A DNA stretch of 64,000 nucleotides from Litoditis marina (Eukaryota; Nematoda; Chromadorea; Rhabditida; Rhabditidae), in NCBI GenBank assembly GCA_964036275.1, contig OZ038433.1, forward strand, positions 23,782,985-23,846,984, given 5' to 3'. The notes under the pieces were generated by a model, which did no database searches, was not told the DNA's origin, and saw only the letters and a program-made list of their open reading frames with translations. Position numbers and translations under genes: made by a program. Positions 23,001 through 35,880 of this stretch are shown piece after piece (position 1 is the stretch's first letter; each line of letters begins with the position of its first letter).

Positions 23001-23108
23001 AAACATTACATATTGATGGATGTTAACTACAATTGACTTTAATACGGAAAAGGAAATATCCACTCACTTCTCCTTACTGCTGCCAGACCCAGAAAGACAA
23101 TCCCTCAT
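20062..23108 (-). CDS. unrecognised six-exon gene (or captured gene fragment)
   Basis: Minus-strand exons fit one phase pattern: 23108-23068 (ATG, reads MRDCLSGSGSSKE), 22363-22262, cassettes 21371-21315 and 20805-20749, 20467-20414 and 20182-20062 (TGA at 20062-20064). All junctions are phase 2 with GT/AG ends. The cassettes are both 57 bp, in the same phase, and encode QAQQPG-type Gln-rich peptides. The last exons read ALNMDPASLQMMLM and LQGYQYSPGQCAG. In the phase that joins its neighbours, exon 22363-22262 has a TAG at 22299-22297, while the codons on both sides look protein-like. I recognise no domain. The first exon is the least certain. It could be a decayed copy, or the TAG could mark an alternative end. 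Confidence 0.55.
20605..20815 (-). repeat. cassette exon plus intron duplication, copy nearer 3' end
   Basis: This ~210-bp block is repeated at 21168-21380. Both hold the 57-bp exon, its donor (GTTAGT here, GTGAGT in the other) and nearly identical downstream intron sequence including CAGCTAAACTGATGTTCTTC. The intron part is as conserved as the exon, which points to recent duplication. The encoded peptides differ in their second half (GQQNITSLQLA here, GPQSSNQVQLA there). Confidence 0.8.
21168..21380 (-). repeat. cassette exon plus intron duplication, copy nearer 5' end
   Basis: See the partner at 20605-20815. An AT-rich TATTA/TTTATA low-complexity tract (21389-21484) follows directly on the acceptor side, within the intron. 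Confidence 0.8.
21836..21926. repeat. short palindromic element, copy 2
   Basis: Same family as 4630-4755: AAAGAAGGAGATTATGGGG on the left, ACATTTTTCAATTGCAG centrally, and a complementary TCGTCCTTCTTT on the right. It lies within an intron of the minus-strand gene. Confidence 0.5.
21926..22102. repeat. GGTTAACC-rich inverted-repeat MITE
   Basis: The termini AACCCGGTATTTAGTTA and its imperfect complement (near 22083-22102) enclose inverted GGTTAACCCTTTTGTTAACC-type blocks. It resembles the 6.2-6.75-kb element in base content and motif. It is intronic. Confidence 0.5.
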
Positions 23109-24111
23109 CGAAAAAGTCCATCATCGCTGGAAATTGCTGACGTCGAAAGAGAAAAGAGATGACCCTCTGTAAATAGAGGGTTATGCTTAGAACGAACTTT
23201 AAATCGTAGAAATTGAAAAGTTTCTTAAACAAAACACAGATGTTTACATCAACTATTTTATGAAGGACACGGGCCAGTCCAACTGGTCTAAGGAATTTTC
23301 TCATTGGAAACGTTACTTCGTTACGATACACTACTAGAAAGGCCCGACTATTCGAGTAGTCAGTTTTTATATTTAAACACGGAAAAATAATGATTTTCAG
23401 ATTTCACAGAAAAACCGTTCAATTCCGCAATCACATATCGCATTAAACCTCAGCATCTATAGCAACCATACTTCGGCAAACTTAAAAAAACCCAGGGAAG
23501 AAAATAAACAAACGAGCTCTATTTCAGCTTCACAATCTTGTAGTTTTTTCGGAAATATATGACCCTCTGGTTGAATTTGAGAATCGCACCGCTTTTGCTC
23601 ACTCAGCTATACATTCTCTTCGAAACGAAGGAGATAAAAACAAAAAAACCATCCTACCTCCTCAGAAATTCATTGAATGTATTTCTTGCCTCGACTGTGA
23701 TGCTGCATACTCTCTCATGACTGAAAAACATGAGTTACAACCTATACACATGAAGGATACCAAAATACACAATAAAAAGTCTGCAAAATAAAAAAAAATG
23801 GAAAACTAAATATTTAATTCAAAAAAATTTGATACCGTAATCAAGATGCCTGCACGAAAATAGCCTGTTCATTTGCGCAGTGTATTTCGCGCGCGACGGC
23901 ATCGAATTAAATTGGCTTGCAAAGGGAGACTTGAAGGAAATGAAGTTCACTAACTTTCAGTTAACAAAAACCATACTGAACGTGTAGATTATTGGCTGCT
24001 GAGAACATTTTATTCACAAAAAACATACGCACTCCGAGTCTGATCGTTCGAACGTTCATCGAACGTTCACAAAAAGAAAGAAAGCTTAACCACACAAACC
24101 ACATTCCTTCT
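23109..24111. other. no gene recognised
   Basis: Upstream side of the minus-strand exons. I looked for further exons in matching phase and found none I would defend. A TCGAACGTTCATCGAACGTTC repeat sits near 24045-24068. Confidence 0.4.
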
Positions 24112-24800
<689 letters not shown>

Positions 24801-24987
24801 TTTCTCAGTAAGAATAGCCAACGAAATCACCCTTCTGTTTCTGACGACTAGACGCGCTGCAAATGCCGACTCGTCGCAAAGCCAAGTGTGCCGTTAGAGT
24901 GCAACTAGAGCGCAACCAGTCGGCAAATGGGCGGGGCTTAGCAAAAAGGGGCGTAACCGTGCAGGCACTCGGCAAAATCTTCTCAGA

Positions 24988-25037
24988 GTTCGAGCGTGAC
25001 ACAATTCAGGCGTGACACAATTCAGGCGTGACACAAC
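24988..25037. repeat. three GCGTGACACAATTCAG units
   Basis: Three tandem 16-bp copies lie just inside the TC end of unit 2. A related pair at 19649-19680 is on the other side of the gene exons. Confidence 0.8.
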
Positions 25038-25069
25038 GTTGCTTACTGCATTGTATATAGGAGCGGGGA

Positions 25070-28000
25070 CTAGACGCCTGCGGCGTCTAGCAGTTGTAAA
25101 TCTTGTATATTTCTTGTAAAATTCTGTACAATACGATACCAAACATGACTATTATCCGTTATACCAAGCCCGTGCCATGGGTTTGCAAATTATCGACTTT
25201 CTCATGGCAATTTTCTCATATTTGAATCGTGTTCAGCATCAGCAGGTACGATCACACTTGTTCGCTAAATTTCGTACTGTAAAACCTACTTTGGACTTTA
25301 TTGTCGCGTCGCGTGCACGCGCGCGCGTTTTGTTGAAGTTCATAAATGTGTTTAGCATGCGCACGTACAACTACATTTGTTTGCCAATTTTCTTAATGTA
25401 TCACCTAGTTTGAGATTTTTGTCGCGTCGCGTGCACGCGCGTTCGTTTTGTTGAAATTTATGGTTGTGTTGAGCATGCGCACGTACAATTAAACTTGTTC
25501 GCCAAATTTCGTACTGTAAAACCTAATTTGAATTTTTTGTCGCGTCGCGTGCGCGCACGCGCGTTTAGTTGTAACGACCAATTGTGTCTAGCATGGGTAG
25601 GTAAGATCGCACTTGTTCGCCAAATTTCGTATTGTAAAACCTATTTTGAATTTTTTGTCGCGTCGCGTGCACGCGCGCGCGTTTTGTTGCAAGTTATAGT
25701 TGTGTTTAGCATGAGCACGTACAACTACATTTGTTTGCCGAATTTCGTATTGTAAAACCTATTTTGACTTTTTTATCCCGTCGCGTGCACGCGCGCGCGT
25801 TCTGTTGCAAGTTATAGTTGTGTTTAGCATGAGCACGTACAACTACATTTGTTGGCCAATTTTAGTACTATAAAACCTAATTTGAAAATTTTGTCGCGTC
25901 GCGTGCGCGTGCGCGCGTTTAGTTGAAATGAACAATTGTGTCTAGCATGGGTAGGTACGATCACACTTGTTCGCCAAATTTCGTACTGTAAAACCTACTT
26001 TGGATTTTTCTGTCGCGTCGCGTGCACGCGCGCGCGTTTTGTTGAAGTTCATAAATGTGTTTAGCATGCGCACGTACAACTACATTTGTTTGCCAATTTT
26101 CTTAATGTATCACCTAATTTGAGATTTTTGTCGCGTCGCGTGCACGCGTGTTCGTTTTGTTGAAATTTATGGTTGTGTTGAGCATGCGCACGTACAATTA
26201 CACTTGTTCGCCAAATTTCGTACTGTAAAACCTAATTTGAATTTTTTGTCGCGTCGCGTGCACGCGCGCGCAATTTCTTGAAATTTATAGTTGTGTTGAG
26301 CATGCGCACGTACAATTACACTTGTTCGCCAAATTTCGTATTGTAAAACCTAATTTGAATTTTTTGTCGCGTCGCAAGCGCGCGCGCGTTTAGTTGTATT
26401 GAACAATTGTGTCTAGCCTGGGTAGGTACGATCACACTTGTTCGCCAAATTTCGTATTGTAAAACCTATTTTGAATTTTTTGTCGCGTCGCGTGCACGCG
26501 CGCGCGTTTTGTTGCAAGTTATAGTTGTGTTTAGCATGAGCACGTACAACTACATTTGTTGGCCAATTTTAGTACTATAAAACCTAATTTGAAAATTTTG
26601 TCGCGTAGCGTGCGCGCGCGCGCGTTTAGTTGAAATGAACAATTGTGTCTAGCATGGGTAGGTACGATCACACTTGTTCGCCAAATTTCGTATTGTAAAA
26701 CCTTCTTTGAATTTCTGTCGCGTCGCGTGCACGCGCGCGCGTTTTGTTGCATGTTATAGTTGTGTTTAGCATGAGCCCGTACAACTACATTAGTTTGCCG
26801 AATTTCGTATTGTAAAACCTATTTTGACTTTTTTGTCGCGTCGCGTGCACGCGCGCGCGTTTAGTTGTAATGAACAATTGTGTCTAGCATGAGCACGTAC
26901 AACTACATTTGTTGGCCAATTTTAGTACTATAAAACCTGATTTGAAATTTTTGTCGCGTCGCGTGCACGCGCGCGCGTTTTGTTGCATGTTATAGTTGTG
27001 TTTAGCATGAGCACATATAACTACATTTGTTTGCCGAATTTCGTATTGTAAAACCTATTTTGACTTTTTTGTCGCGTCGCGTGCACGCGCGCGCGTTTTG
27101 TTGCATGTTATAGTTGTGTTTAGCATGAGCACGTATAACTACATTTGTTTGCCGAATTTCGTATTGTAAAACCTACTTTGACTTTTTTGTCGCGTCGCGT
27201 GCACGCGCGCGCGTTTAGTTGTAATGAACAATTGTGTCTAGCATGAGCACGTACAACTACATTTGTTGGCCAATTTTAGTACTATAAAACCTGATTTGAA
27301 ATTTTTGTCGCGTCGCGTGCACGCGCGCGCGTTTTGTTGCATGTTATAGTTGTGTTTAGCATGAGCACGTACAACTACATTTGTTTGCCGAATTTCGTAT
27401 TGTAAAACCTATTTTGACTTTTTTGTCGCGTCGCGTGCACGCGCGCGCGTTTAGTTGTAATGAACAATTGTGTCTAGCATGAGCACGTACAACTACATTT
27501 GTTGGCCAATTTTAGTACTATAAAACCTGATTTGAAATTTTTGTCGCGTCGCGTGCACACGCGCGCGTTTTGTTGCATGTTATAGTTGTGTTTAGCATGA
27601 GCACGTATAACTACATTTGTTTGCCGAATTTCGTATTGTAAAACCTATTTTGACTTTTTTGTCGCGTCGCGTGCACGCGCGCGCGTTTTGTTGCATGTTA
27701 TAGTTGTGTTTAGCATGAGCACGTATAACTACATTTGTTTGCCGAATTTCGTATTGTAAAACCTACTTTGACTTTTTTGTCGCGTCGCGTGCACGCGCGC
27801 GCGTTTAGTTGTAATGAACAATTGTGTCTAGCATGAGCACGTACAACTACATTTGTTGGCCAATTTTAGTACTATAAAACCTGATTTGAAATTTTTGTCG
27901 CGTCGCGTGCACGCGCGCGCGTTTTGTTGCATGTTATAGTTGTGTTTAGCATGAGCACGTACAACTACATTTGTTTGCCGAATTTCGTATTGTAAAACCT

Positions 28001-28636
28001 ATTTTGACTTTTTTGTCGCGTCGCGTGCACGCGCGCGCGTTTAGTTGTAATGAACAATTGTGTCTAGCATGAGCACGTACAACTACATTTGTTGGCCAAT
28101 TTTAGTACTATAAAACCTGATTTGAAATTTTTGTCGCGTCGCGTGCACGCGCGCGCGTTTTGTTGCATGTTATAGTTGTGTTTAGCATGAGCACGTACAA
28201 CTACATTTGTTTGCCGAATTTCGTATTGTAAAACCTATTTTGACTTTTTTGTCGCGTCGCGTGCACGCGCGCGCGTTAAGTTGTAATGAACAATTGTGTC
28301 TAGCATGAGCACGTACAACTACATTTGTTGGCCAATTTTAGTACTATAAAACCTGATTTGAAATTTTTGTCGCGTCGCGTGCACGCGCGCGCAAGTTTTA
28401 TGAAGCAGTATTTATTTAGTCTCTTATTTAAATTTTTATTTGGCACGAACATATAACGTACTTATATTCCACACAGTGCCTTTTTTATGTGCGCGCTCTC
28501 TCACAGCACCATTTTCTCGCATGGTGCGGCAGAATTTGCTTAAAGTGCAAACGACGCAGAATGATGACACGATGACAAAAGGTGGCGACGACACGATGAC
28601 AAAAGGTGTATATAGCATTGTATATAGGAGCGGGGA
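25070..28636 (-). mobile_element. Helitron-like unit 1 (3567 bp) carrying 118-bp satellite
   Basis: The minus-strand start is TCCCCGCTCC at 28636, directly preceded by A (target-like ATTAAA|TC). The 3' end is the hairpin at 25090-25070 closing in CTAG, followed by TC of the next unit. A ~22-bp block with TTGTATATAGGAGCGGGG occurs both at 28613-28636 and at 25049-25069, so units 1 and 2 share 5' ends. The interior is almost entirely satellite. There is a small GATGACAAAAGGTG duplication near 28570-28606. No transposase gene. Confidence 0.5.
25303..28394. repeat. 118-bp GC-rich satellite with higher-order repeats
   Basis: About 26 monomers each start GTCGCGTCGCGTGCACGCGC and continue with GTTTAGCATGAGCACGTAC and TGTAAAACCTA. 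Starts at 26835, 26953, 27071, 27189, 27307, 27425, 27543 are exactly 118 bp apart. Two main types occur: A has GTTGCATGTTATAG and B has GTTGTAATGAACAATTG. They follow the order A A' B A B twice (26953-27542 and 27543-28132), a 590-bp higher-order unit. An older ~709-bp six-monomer repeat is visible at 25303 and 26012. Confidence 0.95.
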
Positions 28637-29732
28637 TTTAATAGTTGACGCGGTAGAATACTGTAAACTTCAAGCAGTGCAGTGTACATCCGCATACATT
28701 CATTTTTGTCAGTATGTATAGCTGCTTTAACCACTTGTAGAGTAGTGTATGTGGGTACAACTGTCATTTTTTGTCAGTTCTTCAAATTTCCACTGAGACA
28801 GGTAATGTTTCTTTTGATGACGACTACAAATTAGAATAGAATAGAAACAATTATTCTCAATTAACTTTTCACATTGGCGCTCTACCCAGATTATGGGATT
28901 GAAGAATTATGGCGCGCTCGGAGAACTATAAAAGACGCGCTCATCATACATATAATATGCAATTTGATAGCGTTAGTTCAGACATACCTCTTTTACTCTT
29001 CTAGTAGGAAAATTGTTATAACCGTTCTTGATGTAATGCTACGTGCGCCGCAAACAAAATAATCTAGAATTAACTAGAATGAAAAGATCAATACCGTTAC
29101 TACTTATTATCGCGCGGAGCGCGAAGCGCTCTGCGTGAGTTGTCTTTGGTTTGGCAATTGCGGACTCGTTTATTCCTTTTAATTAACAAAAAGCCTCGAA
29201 TATGATCTTTTTTCGAAAACTAAACGAAGAAAACGTTAGAAAATCACGAATTGAACATTGTGTAAAAATTTCAGCCAAATCGAATAATTTTCGCCTGAGT
29301 TATGGTTTCGTGTCGTTGTTGAAAAGTTCCGCCGTAATTCGTCCCTCGTCACTCGTCCCTCGTCCCTCCTCCCTCCACCCTCACGGAATTCTGTCCGTAT
29401 CGTAGTGGAAAAACTACTGAACCAATTTGGCTGAAATTTGGAACATCTATTCTATGGCAAAAGTTAGCTCGTCGCGCCAAGTAAGAAATGTATATCTAAT
29501 CTTTGGCGCCGGGCGCGGGCGCCAATAGGCGCCAAAAACCACTATTGGAAAAACTACCGAGCCAACTTAGCTGAAATTTGAAACATGAGTTCTAATGCAA
29601 AATTCAGCCCGTCGCGCCAAATATGAGATGTATAGCTCCTCATTGGCGCCAAGTGCGGCGGCCAATAGGCGCCAAAAACGACTATTGGAAAAACTACGGA
29701 ACCGATTTAGCTGACATTTGGAACATCTATCT
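28637..29732. repeat. repeat X copy 1 (1096 bp)
   Basis: This is the same sequence as 32857-33952 (offset 4220), directly flanking segment D copy 2. It begins TTTAATAGTTGACGCGG and ends inside the 140-bp tandem repeats. It includes a GC-rich block near 29110 (GGAGCGCGAAGCGCTCTGCG) related to one in D. A short part (28817-28875, AATTAGAATAGAATAG) is also similar to 44045-44090. Frames of about 62-67 codons have no recognisable domain. Confidence 0.85.
29405..29732. repeat. 140-bp tandem repeat rich in GGCGCC, left block
   Basis: About 2.3 units at 140-bp spacing each contain GGAAAAACTAC, TTAGCTGAAATTTG, CGTCGCGCCAA and several GGCGCC palindromes. The array is cut exactly where D copy 2 begins and resumes fully after X copy 2. 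Confidence 0.9.
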
Positions 29733-32700
29733 ACATATTTTCAGTAATATACATGATCAATGATGTCATAGTCACTCCCACATTGCCAAACTCTGTAGTG
29801 TTAACAAAAGGCCAGGTATTAATGGATGATGGAGTTGGTACATAGATGATGCCACTTCAACGCTGTCATCTCACGTACTTGTTGACATTAGACGTTACAA
29901 TGAGTCCATCGTTGCCATCACAAATCTAGCGCAGCGATTGCACTACGAACCATTTCAACTTTTGGGATGTTATTATGGAAATATGTGCTCAGTGAAAGGT
30001 GCCACTCAAAATCGTTTCGACCCTGATTCAAGACGATTTTGGTGTTGTTCTCAGAGGGTTGGGTCATCATCAGTTGAACCCCTCTGAGAACTTGAAAAAC
30101 AGGACGAGAAGACTTACCACCGTCTTCTGACAAAGAATGAGTAAAAATGGCATTGCTTTCACTTCATCTTTTTGAGTTTTGGTGTTCTAGAAATTTTGTA
30201 AAAAAAAAAGTAAAACAGAAAAAAAAAGAAATTTTGGTGTTGTTCTCAGAGGGGTTCAACTGATGATGACCCAACCCTCTGAGAACAACACCAAAATCGT
30301 CTTGAATCAGGGTCGAAACGATTTTGAGTGGCACCTTTCACTGAGCACATATTTCCATAATAACATCCAAAAAGTCTTAATGACAACAAATATTTTTGTT
30401 TTAAATAAATATAACAATAACATTTCAACTTTGTTAGTGGTTTTACTGTCATGTAAATGATACTGGGGAAAAGTTGGGTATGAAAGAGTGTATGTTTGAA
30501 TCTCGAACAAATGCACATATGCAGGATTTACTCAAAATCGCATCCGTAAGGTGACAATACCCCGTCTTCGTTTTATACGGAATAGTATAATGTTTTCGTG
30601 TGTTTCAAACAACTCACAGATGTGAATCAGAACAGCAATACACACAGACAGGCAGAGGGAGACGAACACGAAAATGCTCGTAAAAATTAAACTTCGGTCG
30701 CTCTGCAAAAAACTAAATGATAAAAGAGAAGAAGCTTTTCTACATTCTATTAGTAAGATACTCAGCTGGAACGCTCAGTCTATCTATATCTATATGCGGT
30801 TATGATTGAACCTTTATTACACAATATTGGCTGAAACCTTTTCGATAAAAACACTTTACTCAGAAAATAGATATTAATTAGTAAAAAGCGGGGAACCAAC
30901 AAATCGCGCGCAGCGCGAAGCGCTGTGCGAGATTTGTCTTTGGTGCGGCTAATGCGCGCCTCCGTTTTTTTAGTTTTCTCATATTCTAGTTAACAGGTTT
31001 GAGAAAATATTTTACGACTTTTGTATGTTTGTAATGAACAGTTATACTTGAGTATATTAGTATTTTCCGGTTTTTGTAGCAGTAGCTGCTCCATTTCAGA
31101 GTAGCTGTCCAAGGGGCGCACAGCAGAAGACAAATCTCACATTCGTTGGGCCCCCACTTTTTCATGAATGTGTGAGTTGTGTTTGGTTTGACCTCTATAT
31201 CCGAAAAAAAGAACGATACGAATTGCTGTGATACTGTAGCAGTAGTATTCTGCAAAAATAGAACAATACCAATGTTGCACAGTGGTTCACGAAGCCCGCA
31301 TAACATTATTGCCGAAGGGTATTTCATGTGTACTTCAATGACATGCGTGCGTTGTGAACCACTGTGCAACATTGGTATTGTTCTAATTTTGCAGAATACT
31401 ACTGCTACAGTATCACAGCAATTCGTATCGTTTTCTTTTTTCCTGATGTAGAGGTCAAACCAAACACAACTCACACATTTGTTGGTTCCCTCACTTTTTA
31501 CTAATTAATATCTAACTGAGATGTTTTACTTATTAATATCTAACTAACTGAGATGTCTTACGCATCGCGACCGGCTCTGAGAACCTTTGCAACCTAAAAT
31601 ACCTGTTTTTCTGTTTTGTGTTCTATTCTGTATAAGAAACTTTTCCACTTGGTATGGGGAAAATTGGCAACGTCTTTTAGGCGTTTCAATCTCAAATACC
31701 GGATCAAATGCCGGTCATATTTAATCATATCTAATCCTGTTCGGCCCTCGTGTTTCAGGTGTTAGCAATTTGCTCACAGCTAGAGTTTTTGTGCCGATCA
31801 GGGTAAGTTCGTCTATTAATATAGGTCTTTCTAGGACAATCGCCCCCTACAAAGTAATTTTCATGTTTCTATCGTCTTACGTAATGATGAAACTGACAAT
31901 TTAATGCGATGATTGAGGTGTAGTCGCATGATTGCCTACAATTCAACAGACAAACAACATACAACCTCTCATTTGTGAGAATCCCGAACTCGCTGAATTT
32001 CACGCGCGACTTCTTAAACCGCTAATATGTTGGGGGAAGAACATAAAGTCTTCCGAGTAACGTTTCAAAGGTACTTCCTACGTTTTTGAACCTATTAAAA
32101 TACCCGTCCATATTTTATAACTAGGCAGTTATAGTTCCGGTCATTCCCACTAAGACTTCGCCGCGTGCCAATGAATATTCCAGGTGATTTTTCACTCATT
32201 CTTTGTTTTTCAAAAAACTGCAACTCTTCGTTAGCGGCTGTTCAGTTTCATAAGAACACGTAAACAAAAAACGTCTCCAGAATCCTCATGTTCGATGAGG
32301 CCGCGGACATCTGCACACTTTCTTGTCGAGGCCGCTACAAAAATGGCTGGCCAATTGGCTGGGAATTGTCTGAGGTGGAGCGAGTGGTCGTTGACAACTT
32401 GCCAGCAGACGAGAGAGTGCGTCGATCAAAGATACGCAGGTGGGTTGGCCGCTATGATAGACAATGCGATGATCATATTATCTAATATTGGATAGGGGAT
32501 ACTCACAATCACTCTGCTACGATGCTGACAAGTCGATAATGAATTGTCTTGAATTTCAGTAATCATTAATGGAAATACTATCTGATAGCAAAACAGTGTA
32601 TCGTTGAGAGAAAACATAGGTTATCAGTGGTTAAGGGGTTGCAACCCGGGTTCGATCCCCGCCGGTTGCGCACGTCGAGGGTATGCCAAACCACATGAAT

Positions 32701-32856
32701 TGATTAAAATGACCATCCATGTCCTTCTTTACCGTAATATCTCATTTTCAATACCGATACAATAATTCGCATATGTGTTTAGTTAGTGCTAGTACATTAA
32801 CTTGTTCGTTGTTGTAGTGTACACTGGAAGACGGATGAATCAGGCTGTACATCCGA
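29733..32856 (-). repeat. segment D copy 2 (3124 bp), flanked by X repeats
   Basis: Counterpart of 7479-10602 with no length difference. Its GA end (TC on the minus strand) abuts X copy 2, giving ATTAAA|TC as for an A|T insertion. Its other end abuts the 140-bp repeat of X copy 1. The foldback, MITE-like palindrome and tRNA-like sequence are all retained. The apparent identity implies very recent copying or an assembly duplication. Confidence 0.85.
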
Positions 32857-33952
32857 TTTAATAGTTGACGCGGTAGAATACTGTAAACTTCAAGCAGTGC
32901 AGTGTACATCCGCATACATTCATTTTTGTCAGTATGTATAGCTGCTTTAACCACTTGTAGAGTAGTGTATGTGGGTACAACTGTCATTTTTTGTCAGTTC
33001 TTCAAATTTCCACTGAGACAGGTAATGTTTCTTTTGATGACGACTACAAATTAGAATAGAATAGAAACAATTATTCTCAATTAACTTTTCACATTGGCGC
33101 TCTACCCAGATTATGGGATTGAAGAATTATGGCGCGCTCGGAGAACTATAAAAGACGCGCTCATCATACATATAATATGCAATTTGATAGCGTTAGTTCA
33201 GACATACCTCTTTTACTCTTCTAGTAGGAAAATTGTTATAACCGTTCTTGATGTAATGCTACGTGCGCCGCAAACAAAATAATCTAGAATTAACTAGAAT
33301 GAAAAGATCAATACCGTTACTACTTATTATCGCGCGGAGCGCGAAGCGCTCTGCGTGAGTTGTCTTTGGTTTGGCAATTGCGGACTCGTTTATTCCTTTT
33401 AATTAACAAAAAGCCTCGAATATGATCTTTTTTCGAAAACTAAACGAAGAAAACGTTAGAAAATCACGAATTGAACATTGTGTAAAAATTTCAGCCAAAT
33501 CGAATAATTTTCGCCTGAGTTATGGTTTCGTGTCGTTGTTGAAAAGTTCCGCCGTAATTCGTCCCTCGTCACTCGTCCCTCGTCCCTCCTCCCTCCACCC
33601 TCACGGAATTCTGTCCGTATCGTAGTGGAAAAACTACTGAACCAATTTGGCTGAAATTTGGAACATCTATTCTATGGCAAAAGTTAGCTCGTCGCGCCAA
33701 GTAAGAAATGTATATCTAATCTTTGGCGCCGGGCGCGGGCGCCAATAGGCGCCAAAAACCACTATTGGAAAAACTACCGAGCCAACTTAGCTGAAATTTG
33801 AAACATGAGTTCTAATGCAAAATTCAGCCCGTCGCGCCAAATATGAGATGTATAGCTCCTCATTGGCGCCAAGTGCGGCGGCCAATAGGCGCCAAAAACG
33901 ACTATTGGAAAAACTACGGAACCGATTTAGCTGACATTTGGAACATCTATCT
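32857..33952. repeat. repeat X copy 2 (1096 bp)
   Basis: Direct repeat of 28637-29732. This copy runs on without a break into further 140-bp repeats, so it is the better candidate for the original locus. Confidence 0.85.
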
Positions 33953-34620
33953 ATGGCAAAAGTTAGCTTGTTGCGCCAAGTATGAAATGTATATCTAATC
34001 TCTGGCGCCGGGCGCGGGCGCCAATAGACGCCAAAAACCACTATTGGAAAAACTACCGAGCCAATTTAGCTGAAATTTGACACATGAGTTATAATGCAAA
34101 AGTTAGCCCGTTGCGCCAAATATGAGATGAATACATCATCATTGGCGCCCGGCGCTGGCGCCAATAGGCGCCAAAAACGGCAAAACACTTATTTATCGTC
34201 CACTAAAATGTTGAACACTAATCGAAATTGAATAATTCGGTGGAAAGTGTGAGAGTCTTTTTCCAAAACTGAAATTTTTCTTCTGGCGCTCGAACCAGGC
34301 GCCAGATGGCGCCAAAAACCAAACTCACGACAGCGTCAATGGAATCGTCTGAAATTTGGTACACTAAATAACTATCACATGGCAAGTAAGATGCTCAATC
34401 TAAAAATCAAAAAAGTTTTGTTGGCACTGTGCGCTGGCGCCAATTGCCGCCAAAGTTGGAAAAATATCAGTTATCGTCAATCAAACTGTTTCAAGTTAAC
34501 AGATAATGAATATTCCAATGTGAAATATAGATCCACAAATTCAAAATCGAATTTTGTCTTCTGGCTCGGAACAGACGCCAAATGGCGCAAAAACAAAAAC
34601 ACACGAAACTGACAATTGAA
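33620..34620. repeat. 140-bp GGCGCC tandem repeat, right block
   Basis: The units continue at about 140-bp spacing to about 34190, with progressive divergence out to about 34600. Each holds two or three GGCGCC palindromes around a CCAATAGG core. Frames on both strands (for example 33787-34041 minus) are repeat translations. Confidence 0.85.
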
Positions 34621-35324
34621 TAGTTTGAATATTGCTCCAATCAGTAATTGACACATGTAGTGTGTACTGGTAGCTCAAAAACCTAGAGAATTTCGTATTT
34701 CTCGCGCCAGACGCGTGTGCCGATTGGCGCAGGAATGAAAAAAAAAGTTTCAACATGAAGGTTTTTGATGTTGTATTGGAAATAATGGCTATATTGTAAG
34801 TGAGTTGGTGTCTCTAATTGTAGAGTTGTCAATGGCGCCGATCCCGTTCGCTTATCGCCGCTAAAAGCGGTGTACATGTCAGTCGGAACGTTTAGCGTTT
34901 TTGTTCAGTTGTTGATAGTCACAGAGCCAGTAACTCGCGTTATATTAGAACACCAGCAATTTTATGGTCTGCATTTGGCTTAGTGCACACACAAAACTGA
35001 GATTTCCATAATAATATCACAAGATCCACTCTGTGAATAGGCAACATATAAGACGCAGCCAAATAAAAACATTTTGAAAACCGCTTATTTCAGAAACTTC
35101 CTCACGAAGTGAGGAAATGGTTCCATAATTTTTCCTAATCCAGTGAATCAAGCCTCTACTGAGTAACATTTCACTGTATGGGCTCCCCCAGCATTTTATA
35201 CCCGATTCGCCCTTTGTATCTTGACAAAGTGTCGAGCCCGTGTTCCCCTCCGTGCAAGCGTACTTTGTACACGAATAAAGTGTGACTGTTGGTTCTAACC
35301 ATAGGAACTTCTAGCCCACAGTTA
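34621..35324. other. no gene recognised
   Basis: No exon, RNA gene or transposon terminus that I can support. Confidence 0.45.
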
Positions 35325-35880
35325 AGACACTAGTAGAATGGTAGTAACAGTTAAACTGTGGTGATATGGTCGTAAACGTCCCGCGATTCAGTGGTAAACT
35401 AGTGGTAACGTTGAATCACGATTACTACCAGTAAATCGGTGATGTATCTCAAGTAATCTCAGAAATGAACTAATAATCTAATACCACACGAGATACCTAT
35501 ACTAGATACGGATGTCTGCGAGAGTTGTCTGCCGGCTTCTGGTTGTTTTCGGTTTAATTACCCAAGTTTGAGGTACTTTTCACCTCTGAAGCGAACTTAG
35601 TATTTAGTACGTGAGGACTAGATACTAGAGGTGCCATGAAATGATAATTAAATTTTGTTTTATAAAAAAAATAATTTTTAAGTGTTTTATTTTCGATAAT
35701 TCGAAATAATTTCACTGCTGTTTTACTGCAGTTGAACTACAGCTTTACTGGCGTTTTACTGCAGTAGCGACACTGTACTACTACCGTTTTACGACTGGTG
35801 ATACTGCAGTAACACTACCAGTAAAACGGCAGTAGTACGGTGTCGCCACTGTAGTAGAACGCCGGTTTTATCTTTACAGT
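35325..35880. repeat. palindromic element related to 2.4-3.3 kb
   Basis: Left side is rich in GTGGTAA/AGTGGTAAAC motifs. Right side (35717-35880) holds complementary TTTACTGCAGT-type motifs, including a strong imperfect hairpin of ACTACCGTTTTAC with GTAAAACGGCAGTAGT. The GTTTAATTACCCAAGTTTG block at about 35548 is shared with 2950-2995. No coding capacity. Confidence 0.5.

Noticed and set aside
28637..33952. LTR retrotransposon interpretation of X-D-X (1.1-kb direct repeats around 3.1 kb)
   Set aside because: D carries no gag/pol, X lacks TG...CA ends and target duplication, and D occurs alone at 7.5 kb with a precise end at the GA joint.
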